In this document: positions 32,533 through 41,075 of the stretch, one piece after another
Position numbering within the stretch: the stretch's first letter is position 1
How the letters are laid out: each line of letters opens with the position of its first letter
NCBI GenBank assembly: GCA_023401595.1
Contig: JAEXDQ010000009.1
Location: 1-64,000, forward strand
Length of the DNA stretch: 64,000 nucleotides
Source of the DNA: Spirochaetota bacterium
GTDB lineage: Bacteria; Spirochaetota; Spirochaetia; Sphaerochaetales; Sphaerochaetaceae
Direction of reading: 5' to 3'
Notes under the pieces: generated by a model
Told to the model about the DNA's origin: nothing
Seen by the model: the letters and a program-made list of their open reading frames with translations, nothing else
Database searches by the model: none
Program-made: the position numbers and the translations under genes

Positions 32533-33435
32533 ATGACGTTGCACCACCTTCAAGTCTTTACGGCGGTCTGTGAGGAACAATCGATGAGCAAGGCGGCTTG
32601 CAAGCTCAACATGACCCAACCCGGAGTATCACGCATCATCGCAGAGTTGGAAGAATATTATCAAGTTATACTTTTCCTCAGAAAGAATAGGACTCTTTAT
32701 ATCACGCCCCAAGGACGGCAATGCTTTGAAGACGCGATGAAAGTCCTGAAACAGTTTTCACTTCTTGAAGCGAATCTCAGGCAAAACCAACCTAGGGAAC
32801 GCATCAGCGTTGGGTGTTCAACCGGTATCGGTTCTTTGATCATGCCAAAAGCATACAGTCTTTTCCAGAAAGAATATCCGGCCTGTCAGGTCTATATCAC
32901 GGAAGGAACTTCCGAGGACATTCAGAAAGGGGTCATTGACGGTAAGTTTTCCTTCGGCCTCGTCCAAACTCTCATCATTGATAAATACCTTACCCAGGAA
33001 GCGTTCTGTTCAGACAAGGCGATGCTCGTCTGCGCACCGGATTATCAGCTCAAATGTATGAATCCGACGCTTTCCCTTTCCGACATGGCAAAGGAGAAGC
33101 TTATCCTGACAATTTCCAACACGGGGCTGAGAGAAGTCATCGAGCGCTTTGCGCTCAAAGAAGGGATTTCATTGAATCCGATCTGGAGCTGCACTACGGG
33201 AAACAACGCTCTGGAACTTGCCAAAAAGGGTTATGGGGTCGCCATGCTTTCGGATAAGACGGTCATCTCCGATATAAAAAAAGGAACGTTGCGGGCGATT
33301 CCCCTGGACTTTGAGATCAAACGGGATTTCTATCTCATCTGGCGCAAAGATTCCTGGCCTTCGGAAGAAGAGACGTTCCTCATCGACACATGCAGGACAT
33401 TGGGGAAAAATCAGCTACAAAGCCTAACGCATTGA
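32533..33435 (+). CDS. LysR-family transcriptional regulator
   Basis: A 300-residue LysR regulator. The N-terminal helix-turn-helix is LHHLQVFTAVCEEQSMSKAA followed by CKLNMTQPGVSRIIAELEEY; the rest is a two-lobed effector domain (RISVGCSTGIGSLIMPKAYS onwards, about 93-290). Start at ATG 32533 with GAGG upstream; a TTG five codons earlier is less likely. It is divergent from the ABC/GH172/PfkB operon and most likely controls it. LysR control of glycan genes is less usual than LacI, AraC or ROK regulators. Confidence 0.9.
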   Translation: MTLHHLQVFTAVCEEQSMSKAACKLNMTQPGVSRIIAELEEYYQVILFLRKNRTLYITPQGRQCFEDAMKVLKQFSLLEANLRQNQPRERISVGCSTGIGSLIMPKAYSLFQKEYPACQVYITEGTSEDIQKGVIDGKFSFGLVQTLIIDKYLTQEAFCSDKAMLVCAPDYQLKCMNPTLSLSDMAKEKLILTISNTGLREVIERFALKEGISLNPIWSCTTGNNALELAKKGYGVAMLSDKTVISDIKKGTLRAIPLDFEIKRDFYLIWRKDSWPSEEETFLIDTCRTLGKNQLQSLTH

Positions 33436-33524
33436 TACGCAGATATAAGAAAACGCAGGGGTCTATCAGAAATGATGGAAGTACGGTAGGGACGGGGTTC
33501 CTTCCCTGTAAATCGATGCGAGGT

Positions 33525-34046
33525 CTACAGACTGCCGGAAAGCTTCCACCGCTCGTACGCACGTTCATAGGCGGCCTTGGTTACATCGTCGAAACAGACC
33601 ATCGACACCTCCAATTCCGGGCGTTCCCGAAGCACGTCCATGATCGTGGTCACGGCGACCTCCGCCGCGGCGTCGACCGGATACCCATAGACGCCAGTGC
33701 TGATCGATGGAAATGCAATGCTCCGACACCCCGCCCGCAACGCCAGATTCAGACAGTTCCTGTAACAGGAGGCAAGCAATTCAGGCTCTCCATGGGTTCC
33801 TCCATGCCAGACGGGCCCCGGAGTATGCAATACATATGCCACCGGAAGACGATAGCCTTTCGTCAGTCGGGCCTCGCCGGTCGGACAGCCCCCCAACGCC
33901 CTGCATTCAGCAAGAAGCCCGGGACCGGCGGCGCGATGGATGGCTCCGTCCACTCCGCCCCCACCGAGCAATGTACAGTTGGCCGCGTTCGCGATGGCGT
34001 CGACCTTGCATGTAGTGATATCACCTTTGATAATCTGAAACGGCAT
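33525..34046 (-). CDS. Macrodomain protein (ADP-ribose / O-acetyl-ADP-ribose hydrolase type)
   Basis: A 173-residue single macrodomain. The start fits MPFQIIKGDITTCKVDAIAN with the ADP-ribose loops NAANCTLLGGGGVDGAIHRA (residues about 21-40) and SISTGVYGYP (about 120-129). These are typical of YmdB-like enzymes that remove acetyl-ADP-ribose or deacylate ADP-ribosyl groups. GAGG precedes the ATG at 34046 by 6 nt; the earlier ATG at 34076 is not needed. Convergent with lysR. No ADP-ribosyltransferase neighbour is visible. Confidence 0.9.
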   Translation of the reverse strand: MPFQIIKGDITTCKVDAIANAANCTLLGGGGVDGAIHRAAGPGLLAECRALGGCPTGEARLTKGYRLPVAYVLHTPGPVWHGGTHGEPELLASCYRNCLNLALRAGCRSIAFPSISTGVYGYPVDAAAEVAVTTIMDVLRERPELEVSMVCFDDVTKAAYERAYERWKLSGSL

Positions 34047-34108
34047 ACAGCACCTCACAATTGATAGAAACATCATTGGTCAAGCGTTCATTCAAGGCCA
34101 AGACCCCC

Positions 34109-34157
34109 GGTCAGCCAAGCCAGTTCGGTCAGCCAAGCCAGTTCGGTCAGCCAAGCC
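34109..34157. repeat. 18-bp tandem repeat
   Basis: GGTCAGCCAAGCCAGTTC is present twice in perfect tandem (34109-34126, 34127-34144) plus a third partial copy (34145-34157); related GGTCAAGCC and GGCTCAGTCAGCC words follow to about 34225. It fills the gap between two minus-strand genes and has no spacers, so it is not CRISPR. Confidence 0.75.
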
Positions 34158-34233
34158 CACCAGGTCAAGCCAGCTCTACGAACCCAGCTCGTCAGGCCGC
34201 CTTATTTTGGTCGGCTCAGTCAGCCTGGGCAGT

Positions 34234-34836
34234 TCAGCGAGTCCGATCAGACCGATTGCGCCGGGATATTCTTTTGGACTGTCCCATTCCGACTACCACC
34301 CTCTCGGCATCCCCCTTGAAGAACAGCCCCTCGCCCCAATGGAACAGCAAGGTCAAAGCCAGCGCCACCAGACACCCCAGCGCGACAGCACCCATACGTT
34401 CCATCGCGATACGCCAATGACCGCTCTCATTCTCCTGAATGAACACAATGATGATAGCAGCCAACGCCGAACGGGTCGCGTTGCCGAACCCAAGACCGTA
34501 ACAGATAAAAATCGTAAGCGGAACGCCAACGCACAAGCAAACCAGCGGCGGCAATGGCAGGAAATAACAGAGCAGGCCGACCGTACCGCCGGCGAGGTTC
34601 GCCTTGATACGGGCGAGCGGCAGCTTGATGGAATCGGCATGGTCGGGAGCCAGTACCAGCAGGACGGACACCAAGGACCAATACAGATGGTATTGAGGAA
34701 TCATTACATACAAACCATAACAAATTACCGTACCAAGAAGACATTTGATGAGATATAGCAGAAACGCCCTGTTGCAGACCTGTGCCCGGAGTCGTCGTCC
34801 ATACGATGAGAACCACCCCTTTTCCGTGTCAGCCAT
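34234..34836 (-). CDS. FUSC-like inner membrane protein (aromatic acid exporter type)
   Basis: A 200-residue protein with five to six hydrophobic segments, beginning LYLIKCLLGTVICYGLYVMI and including QYHLYWSLVSVLLVLAPDHA and ATRSALAAIIIVFIQENESG. The ARIKANLAGGTVGLLCYFL stretch (R-x-x-G-T-x-x-G pattern) is the FUSC/aromatic acid exporter signature. Family members are linked to efflux of aromatic acids or fusaric acid, but this short form lacks the C-terminal cytoplasmic domain. Ends in a basic tail. Function here is uncertain. Confidence 0.72.
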   Translation of the reverse strand: MADTEKGWFSSYGRRLRAQVCNRAFLLYLIKCLLGTVICYGLYVMIPQYHLYWSLVSVLLVLAPDHADSIKLPLARIKANLAGGTVGLLCYFLPLPPLVCLCVGVPLTIFICYGLGFGNATRSALAAIIIVFIQENESGHWRIAMERMGAVALGCLVALALTLLFHWGEGLFFKGDAERVVVGMGQSKRISRRNRSDRTR

Positions 34837-35015
34837 CTTTACACCCTATGCTCTGAAACCAGAGCCTGTGAGATACATTGGAGTATAAAGGGCGGAACAG
34901 GTTGATGCAAGGAGTGTTCGTCGGAGCCTCTTCATGCCCTGCGGCGACAGCCGGTAAACACACAGGATAGCGGTGATGATTTTCATCATCGTCACGTGAG
35001 TGATACGGGTGAACA

Positions 35016-35056
35016 TTGCAAAGCCTCATGTGAAATGATACTATATGAGGCGCTTC
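35016..35056 (+). promoter_or_regulatory. aspS promoter with inverted repeat
   Basis: TTGCAA (35016-35021), 17 bases, TACTAT (35039-35044) is a good sigma70-type match with an upstream TTGCAA like that of carA. GCCTCAT (35023-35029) and ATGAGGC (35045-35051) form a 7-bp inverted repeat spanning the spacer and -10. No T-box sequence is present. The remaining part of the 34837-35015 gap shows no gene. Confidence 0.5.
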
Positions 35057-35140
35057 GCAAGCCGACGGCGACGGAATCGACCATCGTCGGCATATGGCCA
35101 GGAAGCACACAATTGAAGGAGGCCCGCACCGGGACCCAAT

Positions 35141-36934
35141 ATGGCAGAAGAAGCTTTCATGAAACGAACCGCCACCTGTGGCTCGCTCACCCGAGCAGAC
35201 GAAGGCAAGACCGTTGTTCTCAACGGCTGGGTGCATCGTGACAGAAACCACGGCATGCTCCATTTTATCAATCTCCGGGACAGATACGGAATAACCCAGG
35301 TCGTGGTTGACGATGACGCCTCCCCCGAGCTTCAGCAAGCCGCCGCGGAGCTGAAACTTGAATACTGTATCGCCGTCGAAGGTATCGTGCGGCTTCGTCC
35401 CGACTCCATGATCAATCCCGACATGGCCACCGGCGAAATCGAAGTCAAGGCGAATACGATCGAAATCCTCTCCAAATGCGCGCCGCTTCCGTTCATGATC
35501 GAAGAGGAATCGAGCGCCCGCGAGGATCTGCGGCTCAAGTACCGTTTCCTCGACCTCCGCTGCGACGGTATGCAAAGGCGTATCAAGCTCCGTCACGATT
35601 TCGTCCGGGCCATCAGGGAATTTCTTTCGGCGCGTGACTTCTATGAAATCGAGACCCCGACCCTGATCAGATCCACCCCGGAAGGGGCCAGGGACTTCCT
35701 CGTTCCCAGCCGCCTGTACGCGGGCAAATTCTACGCCCTACCCCAGAGCCCCCAGCTGCTCAAGCAGATTCTCATGGTCAGCGGTTTCGACAAATACTTC
35801 CAGATCGCCCGTTGCTACCGCGACGAAGACGCCAGAGGCGACCGCCAGCTTGAATTCACACAGCTTGATCTGGAGATGAGCTTCGTCAACCGCGACGATG
35901 TGCTGTTGCTGATGGAAGAGCTGTTCAACCAGGTCTTCAAAACCGTAATGCACTACGACCTCCCTACACATTTCCGCAGAATCAGCTATCACGACGCAAT
36001 GAACACCTACGGCTGCGACAAGCCAGACCTTCGCTTCGACCTGCCGATCGTCGATGTCGACGACCTTGCGAAAGCGAGCAGCTTCGGCAACTTCCTGCAG
36101 ATATTGGAAGCGGGCGGCCATGTGAAAGCGCTTTGCGTACCTCATACCGAGGGCGTCGATTTCTCCCGGAAGTTCATAGGTGAACTGGAAGAAGCCGCCA
36201 AGGTCTACGGGGCCAAGGGCCTGGCTTGGATGAAGGTCGGCGCTGGTTATGCGCTCAGCGGCGGCGTCACCAAATTCTTCGGCGGGCAGGAAGAGGAAAT
36301 CGTCAAACGCATGAACGCCAAGGATGGCGACCTGATTCTGATGATCGCCCATGAAAACTGGAAGAAATGCTGCACTTCGATGGGAGCCGTCCGTTCCAAG
36401 CTTGGCAAAGACCTCAACCTGATCAGGGAGGGCTTTGAATTCTGCTGGATCATCGACTTCCCGCTGTTCGAATACAACGAGGAAGAGGGGCATTGGGAAG
36501 CGGCGCACCATATGTTCTCGATGCCGCAGGTCGAATACCTCGACACTTTGGAATCTGATCCGGGCAACGTGAAGGGAGACCTCTACGACCTGGTCCTCAA
36601 TGGTTACGAGGTGGCCAGCGGTTCAATCCGTATCCACGATGTCGAATTGCAGAAACGAATTTTCCGTATCTGTAATATTCCGGATGATGAAGCTGAAAAA
36701 CGCTTTGGATTCCTCCTCAACGCCTTCAGGTATGGGCCGCCGCCGCATGGTGGTATCGCTCCCGGAATCGACCGTATGGTCATGATCATGGCGAACCAGA
36801 CCTCCATCAAGGAAGTCATCGCGTTCCCAAAGAACACGGCGGCGATTTCACCCATGGACGATTCCCCTTCTGTCGTAGACGCCCATCAGCTGGACGAATT
36901 GCATCTGATCATCGACTATCCCAAAGAAAAATAG
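35141..36934 (+). CDS. aspS: Aspartyl-tRNA synthetase
   Basis: A 597-residue class II synthetase of the bacterial type. Order: OB-fold anticodon-binding domain (VLNGWVHRDRNHGMLHFINL, residues about 26-45), class II motif 1 near IETPTLIRSTPEGARDFLVP, motif 2 around FQIARCYRDEDARGDRQLEF, the bacterial GAD insertion (about 290-400), and motif 3 PPHGGIAPGIDRMVMIM. It charges tRNA-Asp; whether it also charges tRNA-Asn cannot be said. The ATG at 35141 is used; GGAGG is 20 nt upstream, so the ATG at 35159 (MKRTATCG) is an equally good start. The residues after either start are conserved. Confidence 0.96.
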   Translation: MAEEAFMKRTATCGSLTRADEGKTVVLNGWVHRDRNHGMLHFINLRDRYGITQVVVDDDASPELQQAAAELKLEYCIAVEGIVRLRPDSMINPDMATGEIEVKANTIEILSKCAPLPFMIEEESSAREDLRLKYRFLDLRCDGMQRRIKLRHDFVRAIREFLSARDFYEIETPTLIRSTPEGARDFLVPSRLYAGKFYALPQSPQLLKQILMVSGFDKYFQIARCYRDEDARGDRQLEFTQLDLEMSFVNRDDVLLLMEELFNQVFKTVMHYDLPTHFRRISYHDAMNTYGCDKPDLRFDLPIVDVDDLAKASSFGNFLQILEAGGHVKALCVPHTEGVDFSRKFIGELEEAAKVYGAKGLAWMKVGAGYALSGGVTKFFGGQEEEIVKRMNAKDGDLILMIAHENWKKCCTSMGAVRSKLGKDLNLIREGFEFCWIIDFPLFEYNEEEGHWEAAHHMFSMPQVEYLDTLESDPGNVKGDLYDLVLNGYEVASGSIRIHDVELQKRIFRICNIPDDEAEKRFGFLLNAFRYGPPPHGGIAPGIDRMVMIMANQTSIKEVIAFPKNTAAISPMDDSPSVVDAHQLDELHLIIDYPKEK

Positions 36935-36972
36935 CCGAAGATCATACTGCTACATTTTTCAGCACGAAGATA

Positions 36973-37001
36973 GACCAGACCGGATTCCGGTCTGGTTTTT
37001 A
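36973..37001 (+). terminator. Rho-independent terminator of aspS
   Basis: CCAGACCGG (36975-36983), ATT, CCGGTCTGG (36987-36995) and TTTTTAT give a textbook terminator 40 bp after the aspS stop. Confidence 0.95.
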
Positions 37002-37067
37002 TATCGTCACAAAAGATAACAGACACATTATCTGGTTCTGTTTATAAACTTTTGATATAGTGGAGCC

Positions 37068-37892
37068 ATGAAGTTCAAAAAAGGCCTCGCAGGTATCCTA
37101 TCGCTCTGTCTGTTCGGCGGTATCGGCTGGCCCCTTGCGGCTTCGCCACGGCTTCATGTCAGACAGGCCGTATCGTGGAACAGAAGCGTGAGCGCCATAT
37201 CGGAATTCTCCCCGTCGTTTTCCATCGGCTACAGCGATTGTAATCTGCTTGTGCTTGGCGGCGTGCGCCAACAAACCCCGAATACGGATGTCGGCCTGCT
37301 GGTCAGGCTGGGACTTGGGAGCCGCGCATGGAACCCTGACCTGTACATGGACGGGCCTGACGCTACGACCGGAGCCATATCTGACGCAGGATATGGTATC
37401 GGACAGGACGCAGAAAACCCGGAGCGCGACATCGCATATCCTGCGTTATTGACCTTGCAGGGGCATTACAATGTCCAGCAAGGAACAGGATGCAATCTTG
37501 ACCTGTCCGTATCGGCAGGACAGGAGCTTCGAACAAGAAGTAGAGAAAACTGGTGGGGGTTCTCATATAGCCTAGGGCTACAGACTACGCTCAGCTTCTC
37601 CCCGTACCTTGCGAAACCCCTTTTCAACTTCGGCCCAACGGTCTTGCTCTCCACGTCAAAAGCGTTCGGAAACAGGGTATTTCTGGCATTGTCCTGCGGG
37701 ACCAACACGTTGTTCCATTATACTTGCCAAATAACATTCAGCGTCGGAGGCTCAGTTTCCGTCAGGCTGTCGGATTCATTTCTCCTAGGACTGTCGGGAC
37801 AAGTCAGGTTCGCCGACCTGCCGACGGAGTCCGCATTCATTTCCATGGGAGAAGCGACCTTGTTCCTCAACTGGCAGGAGAAACTACCATGA
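37068..37892 (+). CDS. Exported protein, probable outer-membrane beta-barrel
   Basis: A 274-residue protein not recognised by family. It has a signal peptide (MKFKKGLAGILSLCLFGGIG, cut near AAS). The mature part alternates polar and hydrophobic residues with aromatic ends, as in beta-barrels: FSIGYSDCNLLVLGGVRQ, VGLLVRLGLGSR, GFSYSLGLQTTLSFSPYL, ITFSVGGSVSVRLSDSFLLG and ends with FLNW. Its stop overlaps the start of the next gene by 4 bp (ATGA), so they are co-translated. A spirochaete outer-membrane or surface role is inferred. Confidence 0.6.
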   Translation: MKFKKGLAGILSLCLFGGIGWPLAASPRLHVRQAVSWNRSVSAISEFSPSFSIGYSDCNLLVLGGVRQQTPNTDVGLLVRLGLGSRAWNPDLYMDGPDATTGAISDAGYGIGQDAENPERDIAYPALLTLQGHYNVQQGTGCNLDLSVSAGQELRTRSRENWWGFSYSLGLQTTLSFSPYLAKPLFNFGPTVLLSTSKAFGNRVFLALSCGTNTLFHYTCQITFSVGGSVSVRLSDSFLLGLSGQVRFADLPTESAFISMGEATLFLNWQEKLP

Positions 37893-38866
37893 AACGTCGA
37901 AAACTATCCATATTCCTGCGGTCATTCGCATTCCTGACGATAACGCCCGCCGTCACGTTCCTGTTGTGCGGCTGTGTCTTTCATGAAGGATACTTCGTTA
38001 CAGGAGCCGACCTCTATTCACCGGCGAAAAATCCCTTCCAGGATCCATTATACGTCAGCCCCGCGGGAAATACGGCAGAGCCGGAGTCCTTCACCTTCCT
38101 GCTGTTCACCGACACACATTTCATCCGACCAGACAGCGGTGTATACTATGCGACGGAAGCTTTTGAAAACTGGCTGAGCAGCGACGAGACCCGCGCCCTG
38201 TCGATTGAATTCGCACTTTGCCTAGGCGATGCAACAGATGATTCCTTTGAATCGGAATACCTGACCTACGTCCGGTTCGTCGAGAAGTTGGACACCGTAT
38301 ATGGACTTACCTGCTATTCAGTCATGGGCAACCACGACAACCGCGGCAGCGGGACGGACAGGTGGAAGAAACACATAAACACTCCCCCCTACTACCGGTT
38401 TGTCCATAAAGGAATCTCCTTCTACATGCTTGACACCAGCTACCGGACGCTGGGCAAGAAACAGATGGGATACCTTTCTGAAACCATCGCCGAAGACGGG
38501 AACCAGAAACTTTTCTGTACGCATTTCCCCTTGTACGGCAAGCCGGACTTATTTTATTTTGCACTCGCCGATACACAAGAACGTAACCTTATCATCAAGC
38601 TCATGACGAAAAATAATGTCGGGATGTATCTTTCAGGCCATCATCATAAGGGAGATGTCGTCTATCAGTATACCGACACTTGTACGGAATTCATCGCCGG
38701 GGCGTTCCACGGACGAGACAATATCCTGGAAGGGCCTGCAAGATGGTATGTCTGTCAGTACGACGCAAGCCGGAACACCCTCAAGATAACCCGCCACACG
38801 AAATACAACTCCACGTCCAGTGTCGATGACATTGAGAAAACATGTATGGGGATATTTCAGCTTTAG
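37889..38866 (+). CDS. Calcineurin-like metallophosphoesterase lipoprotein
   Basis: A 325-residue protein with a lipoprotein signal (TPAVTFLLCGC, lipid on C29 or C27). The phosphoesterase motifs are in order: DTH (FTDTHFI), GDATDD (D-D metal pair), GNHDNR, CTHFPLY and GHHHKGDV (motif 5). The active site binds two metals. It faces the periplasm or the surface. The start ATG at 37889 overlaps the stop of the barrel-like gene; AGGAG is 8 bp upstream. The substrate is unknown; together with the barrel protein it may process phosphorylated surface or nutrient compounds. Confidence 0.86.
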   Translation: MKRRKLSIFLRSFAFLTITPAVTFLLCGCVFHEGYFVTGADLYSPAKNPFQDPLYVSPAGNTAEPESFTFLLFTDTHFIRPDSGVYYATEAFENWLSSDETRALSIEFALCLGDATDDSFESEYLTYVRFVEKLDTVYGLTCYSVMGNHDNRGSGTDRWKKHINTPPYYRFVHKGISFYMLDTSYRTLGKKQMGYLSETIAEDGNQKLFCTHFPLYGKPDLFYFALADTQERNLIIKLMTKNNVGMYLSGHHHKGDVVYQYTDTCTEFIAGAFHGRDNILEGPARWYVCQYDASRNTLKITRHTKYNSTSSVDDIEKTCMGIFQL

Positions 38867-38969
38867 AGACGAATTCAAACGTTCATCTATGCCATCCGTG
38901 ACAAAATCACTTTTCAACGATACGCTTTTATACATATATTTTCATTATCTGAAGCATAGGAGGAAAGAT

Positions 38970-39353
38970 ATGGGAGAGCATAGGCATGTACGGGCGGATT
39001 TCGTACCGGAGCATTTTCAGTTTTCCACACCTGATGGTAAAGCATATGAAATCGGATCGACGGGTCCCTACGAATATCTGTTGGGAGCCCTGAGCGGTTG
39101 CCTGTTCAAGACGTTTGAATCGCTGGCACAAAAAATGAAGGTAGGTTGGGAACACGTCTCCTTCGAGGTCGAAGGAGAGAAACGCGATGAAAAAGTCGCT
39201 ACCTTGAAAGACGTATCCATCGCCGTATCCGTAACCGGAGCTTCGGACAATGAAAAATTCACCAAGGCGTTCGAAACGGCCACCAGATATTGTTCAATCT
39301 ACCAAACCTTGAGCCATGTGGCTGAAATGCACTGGACCATAGATTTCACGTAG
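38970..39353 (+). CDS. OsmC/Ohr-family peroxide-reducing protein
   Basis: A 127-residue OsmC-type protein. The two redox cysteines are in LSGCLFKTFE (about residue 50) and RYCSIYQTLS (about residue 109), and GPYEYLLGALSGC is the family hallmark. They form a disulfide that reduces organic hydroperoxides in the cytoplasm. Strong AGGAGG lies before the ATG at 38970; the frame is open from 38820 but has no family sequence there. Expression is probably separate from the phosphoesterase gene. Confidence 0.88.
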   Translation: MGEHRHVRADFVPEHFQFSTPDGKAYEIGSTGPYEYLLGALSGCLFKTFESLAQKMKVGWEHVSFEVEGEKRDEKVATLKDVSIAVSVTGASDNEKFTKAFETATRYCSIYQTLSHVAEMHWTIDFT

Positions 39354-39357
39354 AAGT

Positions 39358-39412
39358 TCTAGGGTCAATCTAGGGTCAATCTAGGGTCAATCTAGGGTCA
39401 ATCTAGGGTCAA
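39358..39412. repeat. Five perfect 11-bp tandem repeats
   Basis: TCTAGGGTCAA is repeated five times without a change (39358-39412), right after the OsmC gene. Because 11 bp is one helical turn, all copies face the same side of the DNA. There are no spacers. Confidence 0.95.
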
Positions 39413-39505
39413 TCGGTGGTCGCTCCAGGTTCATTCACAAAGCACGGTACTCGGTTCGATCTCTGGGTTAGCGCTTGGAAACGATATGCACGACTCCGCT
39501 TCCTA

Positions 39506-39514
39506 TGGTACAAT
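39506..39514 (+). promoter_or_regulatory. Extended -10 promoter giving a leaderless mRNA
   Basis: TGG-TACAAT is an extended -10 element; with the usual 6-nt gap the transcript starts at the A of the ATG at 39521. No convincing -35 is seen, as is common for extended -10 promoters. Confidence 0.5.
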
Positions 39515-39520
39515 GACCGT

Positions 39521-40246
39521 ATGATCAACGTCGAGAATGAACGATATAGCAAGATCAGACTTTTTGAGATATTCGTCGATGCACTGCGACATCTCGTCCA
39601 ACAGGACAACGAACTGTTTTCCTGGCCACGGAACAAAGCGGCGGTCGTACATAGGTTGGCGAGTCATCTTCATGCTGCATTGCGACGAGATTTTTCCTTG
39701 CACGCCGACGAGGCCAACGCAAGCTACATGGAGCTTCCCGGCAAGCTCTATTTTGACGTCGGTGTAGCGATCGACACCGAACAGAAGACTTTTTTCCCCG
39801 ATATCGTCTTGCATGACCGGTCCCAGGAACAACCTGTGCGGCTGCTCGCCGTCGTCTGTCGCGACAACTACCTGTCGGAGGACGAACAGATATCCCTGCA
39901 TGAGCTTCAGGAGACCGGCAACTGTGAACTGACGTTGGCACTTTCCTTCCTGCCGCAGAAAAACTATCTGCTGATATACCGGGCGGACAACTACAAAATG
40001 GAGTATTACCATTTCTTGCGCGACGAACTCGACTGCATCATCCTCAAACGCCGGGAAATCGAAGGGACAGGAGATGCCGAACAGCTCAAGCTTGGCATCT
40101 CGCTACGTCGCAGACGGAAAAAGCGGCAACCGCTCCAACAACCGGCGGAGCAGAAGGAGCCCACGGAGGGAATGGCCGAAAAGATGTCCGAAGCAGGAGA
40201 ACCGACAGGGATGAAACCCCAGAGCGGGCAAGAACAAGAACAGTAA
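39521..40246 (+). CDS. Hypothetical protein, possibly a degenerate PD-(D/E)XK-type fold
   Basis: A 241-residue soluble protein that I do not recognise. It starts with a helical part (MINVENERYSKIRLFEIFVD) and a central beta-rich core with YFDVGVAIDTEQKTFFPDIV and LLAVVCRDNYLSEDEQIS, which is reminiscent of nuclease-like folds with PD...(D/E)xK changed, but without the catalytic lysine. The C-terminus is basic then Glu/Gln rich and disordered (RRRRKKRQPLQQPAEQKE). No Shine-Dalgarno; TGG-TACAAT (39506-39514) lies 6 nt before the ATG, so transcription should start at the ATG itself. Confidence 0.5.
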   Translation: MINVENERYSKIRLFEIFVDALRHLVQQDNELFSWPRNKAAVVHRLASHLHAALRRDFSLHADEANASYMELPGKLYFDVGVAIDTEQKTFFPDIVLHDRSQEQPVRLLAVVCRDNYLSEDEQISLHELQETGNCELTLALSFLPQKNYLLIYRADNYKMEYYHFLRDELDCIILKRREIEGTGDAEQLKLGISLRRRRKKRQPLQQPAEQKEPTEGMAEKMSEAGEPTGMKPQSGQEQEQ

Positions 40247-40282
40247 CTGCGACCTCGCGACTCTATCGTCTATCGTCCAGCG

Positions 40283-41026
40283 TTATTTCGGCATCTTGTC
40301 CAGCGCATCGCGTACCCTTCCCCGCCCGATCATCTTGAATACGGCGCGCTTTTGGGCGTCTTCGCATCCATTCCAGGGCTTGTCCATGTTCTCCGATTTA
40401 TATTTCTGCGTCATCCATAAAACGTCAGCGGCAATACGGTCGAGGTTTCTTTCAGTCAATTCGACCAGCGCCTTGCAGAATTCGGCCCTGGCCGAAGCCT
40501 CCAACGCTTCGCCCGACATTTTCAACAACGCTTCAAGATGATGCAGGCACACACCCTTCGATGCCGCCAGCGCCTGCCGGAATTCCATATCCTGCTTCCA
40601 CAGATAGGCGGTGGTGAAACAATACCGATCCAAACGCCCCTTCATCTGCGTGCAGATCAGACACCCCGACTCACGAGCCCGCAAGCCGTCGGAAAAGCCT
40701 TGTACGGCGGCGTCCAGCTTTCTGCCGGGCTTCGCCTGCGCGATGGCCCTGAAGGAACCGGCAAGCTTCTCCCGCGACCTAGCGAGATAGGTATCGCACA
40801 TCAAGGCCAGCGCCTGCGGCTTCCCCGCCTCCACCAGCTTTTCAAAATGCTCCGGGCAGAAACCATGTTCATTGACCCTCATCCGGGTCTCAGGATTCAT
40901 TACGGAACTGCCAAGATAGAAATTCACCGAATGTTCCTCCGCCTGTTTCATCAGTTCACAGAGAAAGCATTCACAATCGCTTTTTACGCCATCCCAGACG
41001 GGGATGGTCTCCAGTTCATATTTCAT
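40283..41026 (-). CDS. DUF6062 family protein
   Basis: A 247-residue protein with paired cysteines: C-x-C-x2-C (DCECFLCELM), GFCPEHFEKL, C-x2-C (GCLICTQMKG) and GVCLHHLEAL. The spacing suggests one or two metal sites (zinc or iron-sulfur). The helix-rich remainder is typical of DUF6062, found in Firmicutes and spirochaetes, with no known role. Start at 41026, where MKYELETIPVWDGV fits the family; there is no Shine-Dalgarno, and TGC-TACTAT lies 7 nt before the ATG (41042-41034), another likely leaderless message. Convergent with the hypothetical gene at 39521. Confidence 0.75.
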   Translation of the reverse strand: MKYELETIPVWDGVKSDCECFLCELMKQAEEHSVNFYLGSSVMNPETRMRVNEHGFCPEHFEKLVEAGKPQALALMCDTYLARSREKLAGSFRAIAQAKPGRKLDAAVQGFSDGLRARESGCLICTQMKGRLDRYCFTTAYLWKQDMEFRQALAASKGVCLHHLEALLKMSGEALEASARAEFCKALVELTERNLDRIAADVLWMTQKYKSENMDKPWNGCEDAQKRAVFKMIGRGRVRDALDKMPK

Positions 41027-41075
41027 GTGCCATATAGTAGCATATTCCTGCCAAGTTGTCGGCAACTACTCCGTT

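Noticed and set aside
35117..35140. GGAGG as the ribosome site that would fix the aspS start at 35141
   Set aside because: It lies 20 nt before the ATG, too far; the start remains open between 35141 and 35159.
39358..39412. Short repeats considered as CRISPR
   Set aside because: The 11-bp units follow each other without spacers and no cas gene is near.
39440..39480. GGTTCGAT-containing stretch considered as a tRNA
   Set aside because: No cloverleaf can be drawn around it; acceptor and anticodon stems are absent.
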